A stretch of 64,000 nucleotides of DNA from Streptococcus mitis B6 (lineage in GTDB: Bacteria > Bacillota > Bacilli > Lactobacillales > Streptococcaceae), in assembly GCF_000027165.1 (NCBI RefSeq), contig NC_013853.1, positions 1,302,001-1,366,000 on the forward strand, written 5' to 3'. A program made the position numbers and the translations under genes. Of the stretch, positions 1 to 13,697 are shown one piece after another; positions within the stretch are counted from its first letter, which is position 1; the number at the start of each line of letters is the position of its first letter. Under the pieces are notes generated by a model, which saw nothing but the letters and a program-made list of their open reading frames with translations, had not been told where the DNA came from and did no database searches.

Positions 1-1155
1 GCTGTCTTCGTCAAATCAGCTGCTGGAATAACCGCGGTCTTACCTGAAGGTGTTGTAACAGTTGCGTTACCTTTGTCATCTACTACAACCGTAGCTCCTG
101 GGTTAACGGCTTTAACCTTATCCTCAATAGCTTTCTTCTCTTCTGGAGTAAGGGCTTCTGGATTAGCTACTACTGTCTTAGACGCTGGGGTAATCACATC
201 GTCGCCTGCATTTGGTTTAGACGCTGCTTCTGCTGTCTTCGTCAAATCAGCTGCTGGAATAACCGCTGTCTTACCTGAAGGTGTTGTAACAGTTGCGTTA
301 CCTTTGTCATCTACTACCACCGTAGCTCCTGGGTTAACGGCTTTAACCTTATCCTCAATAGCTTTCTTCTCTTCTGGAGTAAGGGCTTCTGGATTGGCTA
401 CTACTGTCTTAGACGCTGGCTTAACTACATCGTCGCCTGCATTTGGTTTAGTCGCTGCTTCTGCTGTCTTCGTCAAATCAGCTGCTGGAATAACCGCTGT
501 CTTACCTGAAGGTGTTGTAACAGTTGCGTTACCTTTGTCATCTACTACAACCGTAGCACCTGGGTTAACGGCTTTAACCTTATCCTCAATAGCTTTCTTC
601 TCTTCTGGAGTAAGGGCTTCTGGATTGGCTACTACTGTCTTAGACGCTGGCTTAACTACATCGTCGCCTGCATTTGGTTTAGCCGCCGCTTCTGCTGTCT
701 TCGTCAAATCAGCTGCTGGAATAACCGCTGTCTTACCTGAAGGTGTTGTAACAGTTGCGTTACCTTTGTCATCTACTACTACTGTAGCTCCTGGGTTAAC
801 GGCTTTAACCTTATCCTCAATAGCTTTCTTCTCTTCTGGAGTAAGGGCTTCTGGATTTGCTACGACTGTTTTATCTGATGGTGTATTGATGTCGTTTCCT
901 GCATTTGGTTTCTTAGTATCTTCAGCAGTACGTACTAATTCATCTACAGGAATCACTTGTGTTTGTCCATCTGGAGTTGATACTTTAGCATTTCCTTTTT
1001 CATCTACTGTTACTACAGAATTTGGATTTACTGCTTCTACAGCTGCTTTAATTTTTTCTTTTTCAGCATCTGTTAATTTAGCTGGATCTGCTACAACCAC
1101 TTTATTCGCTGGTTTAACTACATCATTTCCTGCTTTTGGTTCATTTGCTGTATCA
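1..1155 (-). repeat. 231-bp tandem repeats in the adhesin gene
   Basis: The same block begins at 1, 232, 463 and 694, a period of exactly 231 bp (77 codons), with only a few base differences between copies. A fifth, more divergent copy covers about 925-1155. The array continues past the left edge. Near-identity of neighbouring copies and decay toward the N-terminal side suggest recent expansion by recombination or slippage, so copy number is probably variable between strains. Confidence 0.92.
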
Positions 1156-4100
1156 GACGTTTTCACAACTTGTTCAGGAGTGATGGTTTCCTGATGACCA
1201 TCTGGAGTTGTAACAGTAATATTTCCATCTGCATCTTGAGTAATTTCTTTAGCATCTGGATTTACTTTCTTAACAGCTTCTAAGACCTTAGCTTTTTCAT
1301 CGTCTGTTAAAGTACTTGGGTCATTTACAAGAACTTTATCAGCCGGAATATTCACTTCACCTACAGCTTTAATAGCCGCTTTATCTGACTCTTCAATTCC
1401 ATCAACAGCTTCTGCTGTTTTAGCGGCATCTACAGATTTTTTAGCTTGTTCTGCAATCTTATCTACTTGAGCTTTAAGATCTTCTTTTGCTTTAGGAGTT
1501 AAATCTGTACGTGAATCAATTGCTGCTTTTTTAGCTGTTGCTTCTTCGTCAATTGCTTTACGAGCATTTGGTTTATCTTCAACTAATGGTAAAGATTTTT
1601 CGATTTCAGCTTTTGCTTCGTCTTCTAAAGCTTTAACATCTGCATCTGTTCCTGCTTTGTCGATTTCTGCCTTAGCTTTAGCTGCTAGAGCTTTAGCTGC
1701 GTCTGCTGCAACTTTCTTCTCATCATCTGTAGCATCTGGAGTACTTTCGATAGTTTTTAGTTGTTCAGCTAATTTAGCATCAATTGCTTTTTTAGCTTCT
1801 GGTTTAGTTACTGCTGTTGGATTTACTGCAGTTACTTCGTCAACACCTGTTTTCTTAGCTGCATCTACTGCTGTTTGCGCTGTTTGTGCAGCTTCTGGTG
1901 TATCTGCTACATCTGGTTGTTTAGCGATTTCTGCTAATTGTGCATCAGCTTTATCTTTCGCTTCTTTCTTAGCTGTAGCTTTTTCTTCTTCTGTTAAGTC
2001 CGTACGTTTGTCGATTTCGGCATTTTTATCTTCTAATGCTTTCGCGATTGCTTGTTTAGCTGGTTTTTTTGCTACTGGAGTTACATTTGCAACTGCTGTT
2101 TCACCATCTGTTTTAGCTTGATCTACATCCGCATCTGTTGTTGCTTTATCAATAGCATCTTTAGCTGCATCTGCTTTTGCTTTCGCTGCTTCTTTTGCTG
2201 CTGTTTTTTGCTCAGGTGTTAAATCATCACGAGCGTCAATTGCGTTGTTTTTAGCTGTTAATGCATCTTCAATTGCTTTCTTAGCCACATTTTTCTTAAC
2301 CGCTTCTGGATTTACTGCTTTAACTTCCGCAACACCCGTAGTTTTAGCTGTGTCTACTGCTTGTTGCGCCGCTGTTGCTTTATCTGAAGTATCTGCAATC
2401 GCTGGTTGAGCGTTGATGGCATCTGTAGCCTTTTTAGCTAAGTCTTTCGCTTCTTTCTTAGCTGCTGCTTTTTCTTCTGTTGTTAAATCTTTACGATCAT
2501 CCAGTTCTTTTTCTTTCTTGGCTAATTCATCTGCTACTGCTTTTTTCGCTTCTTCTTTAGCAATTGGGTATACAGACGTTACATCTGCAACACCTTTATC
2601 TTCTGCATCGTTAACAAGTTTTTGTGCCGCTGCTGCTGCTTCAGCCGTTTCTGCATTATCAGGTTGAGCATTAACTTTTGTAAGTTCCGCATCCGCTAAT
2701 TTCTTAGCTTCAGCCTTAGCCGCATCTTTTTCTGCTTGTGTTAAATCCTTACGATCATCGATTTCCTGATTCTTAGCTGTTAATGCATTCCCAATAGCAT
2801 CCTTAGCATTTTGTTTTGCTACTGGATTAACCTTCCCAATTTCTGTTACTCCAGTACCTTTTGCTGTATCTACAGCTGCATCTGTCGTTGCTGCATCGAT
2901 AGCTTTTGTTGCATCTTCAGCTGCTTTATTAACTTTAGCAAGAGCCGCATCTTTTTCTGCTTGTGTTAGATTTTTATCAGCATTAATTGCATCGGCTTTC
3001 GCTTGGCGCGCTGCTTCAACATCTGCTTTAGCAGCAGCCTTTTTCGCTACTACTGGATTGTCCCCTGCGATTGCTGTTGTACCTGCTTCTTTCGCTTTAT
3101 CTAATTCTGCTTTTGTCGTTACATTAGCATCATTAATTGCTGTTAATGCTTTTTCTTTATCAGCATTTACTTTAGCAATTGCCGCTGCTTTTTCTTCATC
3201 AGTAGCGTTTGGCGTTGAGTTGATTGCTGCAATTTTCTCAGTTGCTGCGGTGTTTACTGCATCAATTGCTGGCTGTTTGTCTAGTTTTACTACTTCTGTT
3301 AGAGTTAACTTATCTGTAGAACCATCTTTATAAGTAACTACAATTTTATCGCCTTCTTTAGTTATAGATTTAATATATTGTGAAGCATTTTCTACTAATG
3401 ATCCATTTTTATCTTTTAATCTTTCATCATCAGCAGTATTGTATTGAATCTTAATGTTATTTTTAATTTTTTCAAAATCATCATTTGATAAATTGTTAAT
3501 GTCAGATACTGCTATTTTATTAGCTTCTTCTGTTTGTCCTTGAATATCATATTTCTGAGTTTGTTCACGAACTACTAGTTTGAACCATCCTTCTGGCACT
3601 TGGTCTACTGTCTTACCTGAATCACTATTACCATTAGGGTCAGAGAATGTTGCACCTTCTAAATCTTCTGCAACTAAGTATCTTGTCATTAAGTTACCTT
3701 TAAAGTTTGGTTGACCTGATACTGACACTGTTCCTGTAATCGTTACTTTTGCTGGATTAGTTTCAGTTGCTTCAATTCCTGTTTCATTTCTTTGGTAACC
3801 TGTTGTTAATCCATATTGATCTCTTATTCTACCGCCGGCAGCACCTGGAGCATCATTTCCTCTACCACCTTCAGCAATACGAATATCTTTAATTTTTCCG
3901 GAATCATCAGTTGCTGATAATTCTATATTTGTTTCTTCGCCTTTATAAACATAGATTTCTTTTGTAGCTGGATTAGAGAACGGGATAATTCCTTTCGGTC
4001 TTACATTTAAAACTTTACTTTTTTCAATTGTATCTACAGAACCATCTTTATATGTTACAACAAGCTTAGAAGGGTCAGTTGTCGATACTGCAACAGTATC

Positions 4101-6035
4101 AATTAATGAAGTAGGATTAGTAACTGCTGTACCTTTTAGACTTGCAAGTCGTTCGTCATCATTTGTTGAAGAATACTCTAATTTCAATCTTGACTTAATC
4201 GTTGCTAAATCTGTTGCTGTAATATTATCAATATCATTAACAGTTATACGTGTAGAATCAGTTAAATCCTTAATATCATACTTAGATGTTTGATCTTTAA
4301 CGACAAACCGAATATATCCTGGTTTAGATTTTGCATCAGGATCAATATCTAAAGCATTAAAGTTACGATCTGCTGGCATTGAACTAAAGTTATCATTGTC
4401 ATTAGCAACAACATAACTTGTCCATTGTTTACCCGCATCCAGATTGGTTTCACCTGTCATTGTAATGGTTGCTTCCTGTTTATTATCAGAAATTGTACCC
4501 TTACCAGTAACAACACCATTATCAATCTTACCTGTTGTGAATCCAAAAGCTTCAGTATTATTCCAGTTAACATCTCCAGGTCCACGCAAGTACATATCTT
4601 TTACAGTAGTATCATCATTCGCTGTGAATGTTAAATCCGTATTTTCACCCTTATAAACATAAACTTGTTTCTCTGCTTGGTTTGAATATGGCACTTTTAC
4701 TGTAGGTATAGGATTATTGCGTAAAACACTCGTTAAAGCAACAGAATCTCTTGAGCCGTCTTTATAAGTAACAACAATCTGATCTGCTTGTTTCGTTACA
4801 GTGTCAATGTAGTTCGAAGCATTTTCTACTAATTTACCGTTTTTATCAAGCAATCTTGCATCGTCTGCTGTATTATAAGTAATTTTTATATTATTTTTAA
4901 TTTTCTCAAAATCAGCTTGAGAAAGATTGTTTACATCGGCAACAGCAATCTTACCAGCTTCATTTGTTTGTACTTGAATATCATATTTTTGAGTTTGTTC
5001 ACGAACCCATAACTTAAAGTAGCCTTCTGGTAGTGGATTCGCATTTTCCTGATTTCCACTAGGTTCTGAGAATACTGCCCCATCTAAATCTTCAGCGACT
5101 AGATAACGTGTCACTAACTTACCTGTATAAGTTGGTCGATTTGGCACTGATACTGTCCCTGTAATCGTTACCTTAGCAGGATTATCTTGTGTCGCTACAA
5201 TTCCTTCAGTTTCATTTCTCTGAGATGAGAACGTTAGTCCATACTGATTATTTATTCTACCGCCAGCAGCCCCAGCAGCATCAATTCCTCTTGAACCCTC
5301 AGCTATACGAATGTCCTTAAGTTTTCCAGAATCATCTGTTGCTGATAATTCAATGTTTGTTTCTTCACCTTTATAAACATAAATATCTTTTGCAGTCGCA
5401 TTAGAGAATGGAATATTCCCAACTGGTTTCTTATTCGTAACAGCTTCTGTACGGAAAGCATTATCTCGATCTAACGCTTTTCCATTACGTGAATCATTAG
5501 AACCTGTATTTTCAATTGAGTTAGAATCAGATTTTTTCTCTGTATTTTCTGCTTTTTTACCAACAGTTTCTTTACCATTTGTAGTATCTACTACTGGTGT
5601 TTCTTTTTTCTCTACAGGTTTATTTTGCAATTTTGAGCTTACTACAGTGACAAATTTGTTATAAGCTGCTTTTAGTTCATCTTGGCTAGTTGCAGAAGCA
5701 AGGACAGATTTGGCAGAAGCTAATTCAGAATTTAAAAGAGCGATGCTCTCCTCAGTCTTATTAGCGTATTTACCCGCTGAAATTTTCTCTTCAATTTCAG
5801 CGATATAGCTTTTCAATTGAGTCTTATCCAAAACAACTTCTTTAGTTGGAACATCAGCTGTTTTTGGTTCTTGGATTTCATCGGCTTGAACAGACACCGC
5901 TCCATTACCCAAAAACATGAAAAGTGCAGCAACTGCTACGCTAGCTGCTCCAAAACTGTATTTACGAATTGAGTAACGCGTGACTTTTTCACGGCGTAAA
6001 CGTTCAGAACGACTCATAGATGGTTTATTTCCCAT
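1..6035 (-). CDS. Giant YSIRK-type surface adhesin with DUF1542-like and 77-aa repeats (C-terminus outside window)
   Basis: The frame stays open from an ATG at 6035 to the window edge, giving 2011 codons of an unfinished protein. The start follows a GAGGAG ribosome site. Residues 1-55 are a long signal peptide with the YSIRK motif (RYSIRKYSFGAASVAV), typical of sortase-anchored streptococcal proteins. Three adhesive-looking modules of about 230 residues follow (DNA about 5450-3290), each with a GSxDxL/TYKDGS segment. The first and third are close copies. Next come Ala/Lys/Asp-rich helical repeats of the DUF1542 type (3290-1380). Last are 77-residue repeats (VVANPEALTPEEKKAIEDKV type) that become nearly identical at the DNA level toward 1. 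An LPXTG anchor is expected beyond the window. The role is probably adhesion; no ligand can be deduced. Confidence 0.9.
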   Translation of the reverse strand, partial: MGNKPSMSRSERLRREKVTRYSIRKYSFGAASVAVAALFMFLGNGAVSVQADEIQEPKTADVPTKEVVLDKTQLKSYIAEIEEKISAGKYANKTEESIALLNSELASAKSVLASATSQDELKAAYNKFVTVVSSKLQNKPVEKKETPVVDTTNGKETVGKKAENTEKKSDSNSIENTGSNDSRNGKALDRDNAFRTEAVTNKKPVGNIPFSNATAKDIYVYKGEETNIELSATDDSGKLKDIRIAEGSRGIDAAGAAGGRINNQYGLTFSSQRNETEGIVATQDNPAKVTITGTVSVPNRPTYTGKLVTRYLVAEDLDGAVFSEPSGNQENANPLPEGYFKLWVREQTQKYDIQVQTNEAGKIAVADVNNLSQADFEKIKNNIKITYNTADDARLLDKNGKLVENASNYIDTVTKQADQIVVTYKDGSRDSVALTSVLRNNPIPTVKVPYSNQAEKQVYVYKGENTDLTFTANDDTTVKDMYLRGPGDVNWNNTEAFGFTTGKIDNGVVTGKGTISDNKQEATITMTGETNLDAGKQWTSYVVANDNDNFSSMPADRNFNALDIDPDAKSKPGYIRFVVKDQTSKYDIKDLTDSTRITVNDIDNITATDLATIKSRLKLEYSSTNDDERLASLKGTAVTNPTSLIDTVAVSTTDPSKLVVTYKDGSVDTIEKSKVLNVRPKGIIPFSNPATKEIYVYKGEETNIELSATDDSGKIKDIRIAEGGRGNDAPGAAGGRIRDQYGLTTGYQRNETGIEATETNPAKVTITGTVSVSGQPNFKGNLMTRYLVAEDLEGATFSDPNGNSDSGKTVDQVPEGWFKLVVREQTQKYDIQGQTEEANKIAVSDINNLSNDDFEKIKNNIKIQYNTADDERLKDKNGSLVENASQYIKSITKEGDKIVVTYKDGSTDKLTLTEVVKLDKQPAIDAVNTAATEKIAAINSTPNATDEEKAAAIAKVNADKEKALTAINDANVTTKAELDKAKEAGTTAIAGDNPVVAKKAAAKADVEAARQAKADAINADKNLTQAEKDAALAKVNKAAEDATKAIDAATTDAAVDTAKGTGVTEIGKVNPVAKQNAKDAIGNALTAKNQEIDDRKDLTQAEKDAAKAEAKKLADAELTKVNAQPDNAETAEAAAAAQKLVNDAEDKGVADVTSVYPIAKEEAKKAVADELAKKEKELDDRKDLTTEEKAAAKKEAKDLAKKATDAINAQPAIADTSDKATAAQQAVDTAKTTGVAEVKAVNPEAVKKNVAKKAIEDALTAKNNAIDARDDLTPEQKTAAKEAAKAKADAAKDAIDKATTDADVDQAKTDGETAVANVTPVAKKPAKQAIAKALEDKNAEIDKRTDLTEEEKATAKKEAKDKADAQLAEIAKQPDVADTPEAAQTAQTAVDAAKKTGVDEVTAVNPTAVTKPEAKKAIDAKLAEQLKTIESTPDATDDEKKVAADAAKALAAKAKAEIDKAGTDADVKALEDEAKAEIEKSLPLVEDKPNARKAIDEEATAKKAAIDSRTDLTPKAKEDLKAQVDKIAEQAKKSVDAAKTAEAVDGIEESDKAAIKAVGEVNIPADKVLVNDPSTLTDDEKAKVLEAVKKVNPDAKEITQDADGNITVTTPDGHQETITPEQVVKTSDTANEPKAGNDVVKPANKVVVADPAKLTDAEKEKIKAAVEAVNPNSVVTVDEKGNAKVSTPDGQTQVIPVDELVRTAEDTKKPNAGNDINTPSDKTVVANPEALTPEEKKAIEDKVKAVNPGATVVVDDKGNATVTTPSGKTAVIPAADLTKTAEAAAKPNAGDDVVKPASKTVVANPEALTPEEKKAIEDKVKAVNPGATVVVDDKGNATVTTPSGKTAVIPAADLTKTAEAATKPNAGDDVVKPASKTVVANPEALTPEEKKAIEDKVKAVNPGATVVVDDKGNATVTTPSGKTAVIPAADLTKTAEAASKPNAGDDVITPASKTVVANPEALTPEEKKAIEDKVKAVNPGATVVVDDKGNATVTTPSGKTAVIPAADLTKT

Positions 6036-6134
6036 TATCTTCTCCTCGAAAATTTATTTAGTTTAGTATCCATACAAAATACTTGCTGTTACTAAGAACA
6101 GCATGCAATTCTAATATGATTACTTATACATACT

Positions 6135-6163
6135 ATTTTACTGTATTTTTTATTTATATTCAA
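6135..6163 (-). promoter_or_regulatory. Promoter of the adhesin gene
   Basis: On the minus strand TTGAAT (6158-6163) and TAAAAT (6135-6140) are separated by 17 bp, about 100 bp upstream of the ATG at 6035. The resulting leader contains a small hairpin (GCTGTT 6085-6090 with AACAGC 6097-6102). The rest of 6036-6417 is AT-rich and shows no gene that I can support. Confidence 0.55.
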
Positions 6164-6417
6164 CTGATTAGACTTAAATTTTTACAAAAAAAAAAAAGTA
6201 TTTCGCGAAAGTAGACAATTTTATGACATCTGCGCAATGTATTTTTATACATGTTATTGCAAGTTATTTGATAGATGGACCCATCGTTGGAATTAACCTA
6301 TTTGTTGTAAAAAATAATACTATTAATCACAGCAAAACTCTCCGTTTGAAAGTTACTTATAAAAACATGTTTAGTTCAATTCAGACATATTAATTTTAGT
6401 ATTGATTACACTACTAA

Positions 6418-6834
6418 ATTCAGCTAACTAAAAAACTATCTACTTTCATATCTGCTAATTTCCCTGTCATTCTGACAGATAATGGTGAAGACTTTGCCAG
6501 GGTTGATGACATCGAAATGGATGTTCGAGGAGAGAGTAGACTCTTCTTTTGTGACCCTAATCGCTCTGACCAGAAAGGCAGAATTGAGAAAAATCACACG
6601 CTGATTCGAGATATTCTACCAAAGGGAACTTCTTTTGACAACTTAACTCAAGAGGACATCAATCTCGTTTGTTCGCATGTCAACAGTGTCAAACCCGCTG
6701 CTTTGAATGGAAAGTCAGCCCATGAACTCCTTGCTTTTACTTACGGAGAAGAGATTCCTAAGCTTCTTGGTATTTCGAAAATACCTGCAGAAGAAATCTG
6801 TCAGTCGTCTACATTACTCCAACATAAGTTCTAA
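6418..6834 (+). pseudogene. IS30-family transposase remnant (C-terminal part)
   Basis: An open frame from 6418 to the TAA at 6832-6834 encodes the C-terminal portion of a DDE transposase of IS30 type: an LTDNGEDF block (second catalytic Asp), then FFCDPNRSDQKGRIEKNH with the catalytic Glu, then LPKGTSFDNLTQEDI. The N-terminal HTH and first catalytic Asp are missing, since a stop lies at 6415-6417. It is therefore a dead fragment of an insertion sequence. An ATG at 6517 exists but lies inside the catalytic domain. No inverted-repeat ends were recognised around it. Confidence 0.8.
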
Positions 6835-6906
6835 AAATTAACCTTCAACCCCATTCAAACGTCTCACACTAACTTCCACCATAGCGGAACTTAATCTGAA
6901 ACACTT

Positions 6907-7089
6907 TCAGATGAGGAGATTTTGTGCGCTCTTCCATGTTCTTTGAGTATTAAATTTCCACTTGATTCCCTGAACCAAGCCACTGTTTTCTAATTCAGCC
7001 ATAATAGTTATGACCTCAACAATATCAACTTCCATTTCACGTATTAAAAATGAAATGACAATATAGCGTGGTGATTGTAATTCTGTTAT
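6907..7089 (-). pseudogene. Start-less small reading frame downstream of the atp operon
   Basis: On the minus strand a frame of about 60 codons ends at TGA (6907-6909) and contains RYIVISFLIREMEVDIVEVI. It is preceded by a good GGAGGG (7096-7101), but the expected start position carries ATA instead of ATG. Either the start codon was lost or the frame is fortuitous. I do not recognise the product. The stretch 6841-7110 shows nothing else. Confidence 0.25.
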
Positions 7090-7109
7090 TATTTTCCCTC
7101 CTGAAAATA

Positions 7110-7138
7110 AAAAAAGTCTGGGACAATAGTCTCAGACT
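7110..7138 (-). terminator. Rho-independent terminator of the atp operon
   Basis: AGTCTGGGAC (7115-7124) pairs with GTCTCAGACT (7129-7138) around a 4-nt AATA loop, with one G-T wobble. On the minus strand the hairpin is followed by a run of T. It lies just after the atpC stop. Confidence 0.85.
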
Positions 7139-7147
7139 CCTTTTTTC

Positions 7148-7567
7148 TTATAGTCTATTTCCGACATTAATCCGGTTAATGGCACGTTGCAAAGCAATCT
7201 TAGCACGACGTTCTTGGTCAATCAAGTGTTTGTCTTGTGCTTCTTCAATTTCACGCTCTGCTCGAAGTTTGGCACGTTCTGCACGACTGATATCGATATC
7301 TCGAGCACGTTCTGCAGAGTCAGCAACGATTGTGATGGTATCATTGGCAATTTCAATAACGCCTCCGTTTACTGCAATCCAGTTCACGTGTTCTTCATCA
7401 TCAATACGTTTTACCTTTACTTCATCAACTGCTAAAACCGCAATCATATTTTCATGTCGTGGCAAGATCCCCATCTCACCATCCAGAGTTCGAACCGATA
7501 CATAGCTGGCATGGTGATCATAGACGAGACCATCTGGTGTCACGATCTGGACAGTTAACTGAGCCAT
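7148..7567 (-). CDS. atpC: F1Fo ATP synthase epsilon subunit
   Basis: The 139-aa product is the epsilon subunit of the F1 sector: an N-terminal beta-sandwich ([20 protein letters not shown]) and a C-terminal helical hairpin rich in Arg, Glu and Ala. It belongs to the central rotor stalk with gamma and can restrain ATP hydrolysis. It is the last gene of the operon, 10 bp after atpD, and is followed by a clear terminator. Length is normal for the family. Confidence 0.97.
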   Translation of the reverse strand: MAQLTVQIVTPDGLVYDHHASYVSVRTLDGEMGILPRHENMIAVLAVDEVKVKRIDDEEHVNWIAVNGGVIEIANDTITIVADSAERARDIDISRAERAKLRAEREIEEAQDKHLIDQERRAKIALQRAINRINVGNRL

Positions 7568-7577
7568 AGATCACCTC

Positions 7578-8993
<1,416 letters not shown>

Positions 8994-9069
8994 CTATTCT
9001 ATATAAGATACTGTCGGTTCCTAGCTCAACTAGGTCCTAAGTTCATTTTCATACGAGCTGGACTAGTGC

Positions 9070-9948
9070 CTATTCTAAGGCACTAGCTCCTGCTACGATT
9101 TCTGTAATTTCTTGTGTAATCGCCGCCTGTCTGGCACGGTTATACTGAATTGTCAAATCATTAATGACTTTCTTAGCATTATCTGTCGCTGTTTGCATGG
9201 CTGTCATACCCGCAGCATTTTCAGCTGTCTTAGCATCGATAATAGCACCATAAATCATACTTTCTGCAAACTGAGGCAACAACTGCTCCAAAATTTCTTC
9301 TCGGCTAGTTTCCAATTCAAAGGTCAAGCTGTAACTGTCATCCGCTTCATTTGGATCTAAGTCAACAATCGGAAGCATTTGTTCCACACGCATTTGACTG
9401 GTTAGCGTATTGACATGGTGGTTGTAGCAGACATAAAGCTCATCAAAGAGCTCATTTTGATACATTTCAACAGTTTTTGAAATAATCTTACGAACTTCAT
9501 CAAAACTTGGTTGATCTGCCAAGCCACGTAGTTCATAAAGTGGTTGAATACCGCGAGCTTTAAAGAAATCAGCTCCCATTCCACCGATACAGATCATTTC
9601 AAATCCTTTACCATCTGGATGGTATTCTTCTTTTAACTCCATAACGGCTTTCAAAATAGAAGAATTATACCCTCCAACCAAACCGCGGTCTGAAGTAATG
9701 ACGATATAGCCAGTCTTCTTAACTGGACGGCTAATCAACATCGGATTGGTTGAACCACCAGCTCCATTACCATGTAGGATATCTGTCAAAAGTTTACGAA
9801 CCTTCTGAGCGTAAACTTGGAAGTTACGAGCAGCTTCTTCAGAGCGACCAAGCTTAGCAGCTGATACCATTTGCATGGCATTAGTGATTTGACTCGTATT
9901 TTTTGTTGAGGCGATTTTTGTTTTAATATCATTTAGAGATACTGCCAT
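9070..9948 (-). CDS. atpG: F1Fo ATP synthase gamma subunit
   Basis: The 292-aa gamma subunit forms the rotating central shaft of F1. The N-terminal coiled-coil half ([20 protein letters not shown]) and the conserved C-terminal helix ([20 protein letters not shown]) are both intact. It starts 15 bp downstream of the atpA stop, so it is translated from the common atp transcript. Confidence 0.97.
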   Translation of the reverse strand: MAVSLNDIKTKIASTKNTSQITNAMQMVSAAKLGRSEEAARNFQVYAQKVRKLLTDILHGNGAGGSTNPMLISRPVKKTGYIVITSDRGLVGGYNSSILKAVMELKEEYHPDGKGFEMICIGGMGADFFKARGIQPLYELRGLADQPSFDEVRKIISKTVEMYQNELFDELYVCYNHHVNTLTSQMRVEQMLPIVDLDPNEADDSYSLTFELETSREEILEQLLPQFAESMIYGAIIDAKTAENAAGMTAMQTATDNAKKVINDLTIQYNRARQAAITQEITEIVAGASALE

Positions 9949-9963
9949 CTGACACCTCTATTC

Positions 9964-12019
<2,056 letters not shown>

Positions 12020-12020
<1 letters not shown>

Positions 12021-12514
12021 TAAGCTTCTCCTAGCTGATCGATATACTGATCAATGAGTTCTTTATGGGCATGACCGTCAAGGTTTTGTGAGATGATTTT
12101 ACCAGCCAAGCTGATTGTCAAATCTGCTACCTCACCCTTAACGCTTTGTAAAGCTTCAGCTTTATTTTGAGCAATTTCTTGGTTCGCTTTTTCTTTTAAG
12201 CGTCCTGCTTCTAGTTTAGCATCTGCTAAAATACTAGCTTTACTTTTCTCAGCTGTTTCTTTCGCATTCTCAATGATTGTCTTAGCTTCTTTACGGCTAC
12301 CAGCCAATTCATCTTCGCGTTTTTGAGCCAATACTTCCGCTTTTTGACGTGCTTCTTCAGCTCTGTCAATATCTGAAGCAATTTTTTCAGCTCTTTCTTC
12401 GAAAATGCCTGTAATATTAGACCATGCAAATTTTTTAATCAAGACTAGCAAAAGGATAAAAGAGCCAGCGATTAAAATAAAATTACCAATTAATTCACCT
12501 ACTGTTACGTGCAT
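12020..12514 (-). CDS. atpF: F1Fo ATP synthase b subunit
   Basis: The 164-aa b subunit has one N-terminal membrane helix (residues about 8-27, [17 protein letters not shown]) followed by a long charged coiled coil rich in Ala, Glu and Lys that forms the peripheral stalk. It follows atpB by 13 bp and overlaps atpH by one base. Confidence 0.96.
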
Positions 12515-12527
12515 CAGTTACTCCTTT

Positions 12528-13241
12528 CTACTCTTCATCATTAATTTTATTTCCTAGGTACATAGAGGACAATAGTGTAAAGACATAGGCCTGTACACAA
12601 GAAATGAACACGGAAAATGCAGTCCAAACTAAGTTTGTTCCAAATGCGATTGGATACCAAAAAATAGCCTGATGTGAAAGTAAGAGAAGCAAACTTGTCA
12701 TTACTTCACCTGCAAAGATATTCCCAAAAATCCGCAAAGCAAGAGAAAGGAAATTCGTGACTTCTTCAAGTAGATTCATCGGTGTCATAAATGCAGGAGT
12801 TACAAAACCTTTTAGGTATTGTTTAATCCCACGGCGACGAATCCCCTCAATGTGCGCCATCAAAATAATACAGAAAGACAAGACAAGGTCAAATGAAAGA
12901 TTTGCAGTTGGCGATGTCCAAAGGTTTGTCCCATCTGTTGTTTGAAGTTTAGCCATCAAACCAAGATTATTGGCGATGACCATAAAAAGAAATAAACATA
13001 AGTAAAAGAGTGAGTAATCTTTTATGTAGTGGGAACCAAGGTTAGGTTCTGTAAATCCAATTACAAAATCATAGAGATACTCTAGTACATTTTGTTTACC
13101 TTTGGGTTTCAACGTCATATTACGACTTGCCCAATAGATAAATGCAAAAATCAGAAACACAGACAGCAAAGTCAAGGCTGTCAAAGTTAAATCAAAGGTA
13201 ACAGGACCAATATTGATGGTTGGATTGATACTTTCTTCCAT
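12528..13241 (-). CDS. atpB: F1Fo ATP synthase a subunit
   Basis: The 237-aa a subunit contains the proton half-channels of Fo. Several membrane helices are evident, and the essential arginine is R170 in the segment [13 protein letters not shown]. It is the second gene of the operon, between atpE and atpF. The sequence is complete and normal in length for streptococci. Confidence 0.97.
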   Translation of the reverse strand: MEESINPTINIGPVTFDLTLTALTLLSVFLIFAFIYWASRNMTLKPKGKQNVLEYLYDFVIGFTEPNLGSHYIKDYSLFYLCLFLFMVIANNLGLMAKLQTTDGTNLWTSPTANLSFDLVLSFCIILMAHIEGIRRRGIKQYLKGFVTPAFMTPMNLLEEVTNFLSLALRIFGNIFAGEVMTSLLLLLSHQAIFWYPIAFGTNLVWTAFSVFISCVQAYVFTLLSSMYLGNKINDEE

Positions 13242-13273
13242 CTAACATTCTCCCTTCTCCAATTTATATTTCG

Positions 13274-13474
13274 TTATTTAATAATAAATGAGAAGACAAG
13301 AGTTACGAAGAAAGTTCCTTCAATAAAGGCAACCCCTAAAAACATCAAACTACGAAACTCAGCGATAATATCTGGTTGGCGAGCTACTGATTTCAACAAA
13401 CCATTCATCAACATACCCTCACCAAGAGATACACCCATACAGGCAAGACATAGACCGAAAAATGTTAAATTCAT
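13274..13474 (-). CDS. atpE: F1Fo ATP synthase c subunit (proteolipid)
   Basis: The 66-aa hairpin of two membrane helices forms the proton-carrying c-ring. The proton-binding carboxylate is E52 (VAFIEGTF). The polar loop is ARQPD (31-35). Gly14, Gly18, Gly20, Met23 and Ala49, positions known to matter for optochin action in pneumococcus, are all present here. A strong ribosome site (AAGGAG) precedes the ATG. It is the first gene of the operon, driven by the promoter at 13510-13538. Confidence 0.96.
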   Translation of the reverse strand: MNLTFFGLCLACMGVSLGEGMLMNGLLKSVARQPDIIAEFRSLMFLGVAFIEGTFFVTLVFSFIIK

Positions 13475-13509
13475 GACGAATTCTCCTTTTAATTAAAATT
13501 TACTTACTT

Positions 13510-13538
13510 AGTTTAGTCCTAAAAATTGGATTTGTCAA
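13510..13538 (-). promoter_or_regulatory. Promoter of the atp operon
   Basis: Minus-strand TTGACA (13533-13538) and TAAACT (13510-13515) are 17 bp apart, about 40 bp upstream of atpE. An imperfect catabolite-responsive-element-like sequence (TTGAAAGCGTTTAA, about 13553-13566) lies just upstream of the -35 on the plus strand. It has two mismatches to the usual consensus, so I treat it as only possible. Confidence 0.75.
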
Positions 13539-13671
13539 CTTTTTACTAACATTGAAAGCGTTTAATGAAAATTATTTATAATTTTACTATTTTTGAGTCT
13601 ATTGTATAGAAAACTTTGTAAAAAACTTGTTATAAATTCGTCCATTATCTAAGTCTTTCTGAAAAATATTG

Positions 13672-13697
13672 AAAAAATCCGAGATGAAATCTCGGAT
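13672..13697 (-). terminator. Terminator of the U32/TrhP gene
   Basis: ATCCGAGAT (13677-13685) and ATCTCGGAT (13689-13697) form a perfect 9-bp stem with a GAA loop. On the minus strand a run of T follows. It separates the trhP-like gene (ending 13784) from the atp promoter region. The remaining bases of 13539-13783 contain no gene. Confidence 0.88.

Noticed and set aside
1..924. Possible CRISPR-like repeat array
   Set aside because: The repeats are 231 bp, contiguous without spacers and in a protein-coding frame.
73..2667. Long plus-strand open frames rich in Ser/Ala/Thr
   Set aside because: They are the antisense of the low-complexity adhesin repeats; the minus frame has a YSIRK signal, ribosome site and continuous homology-like structure, the plus frames have none.
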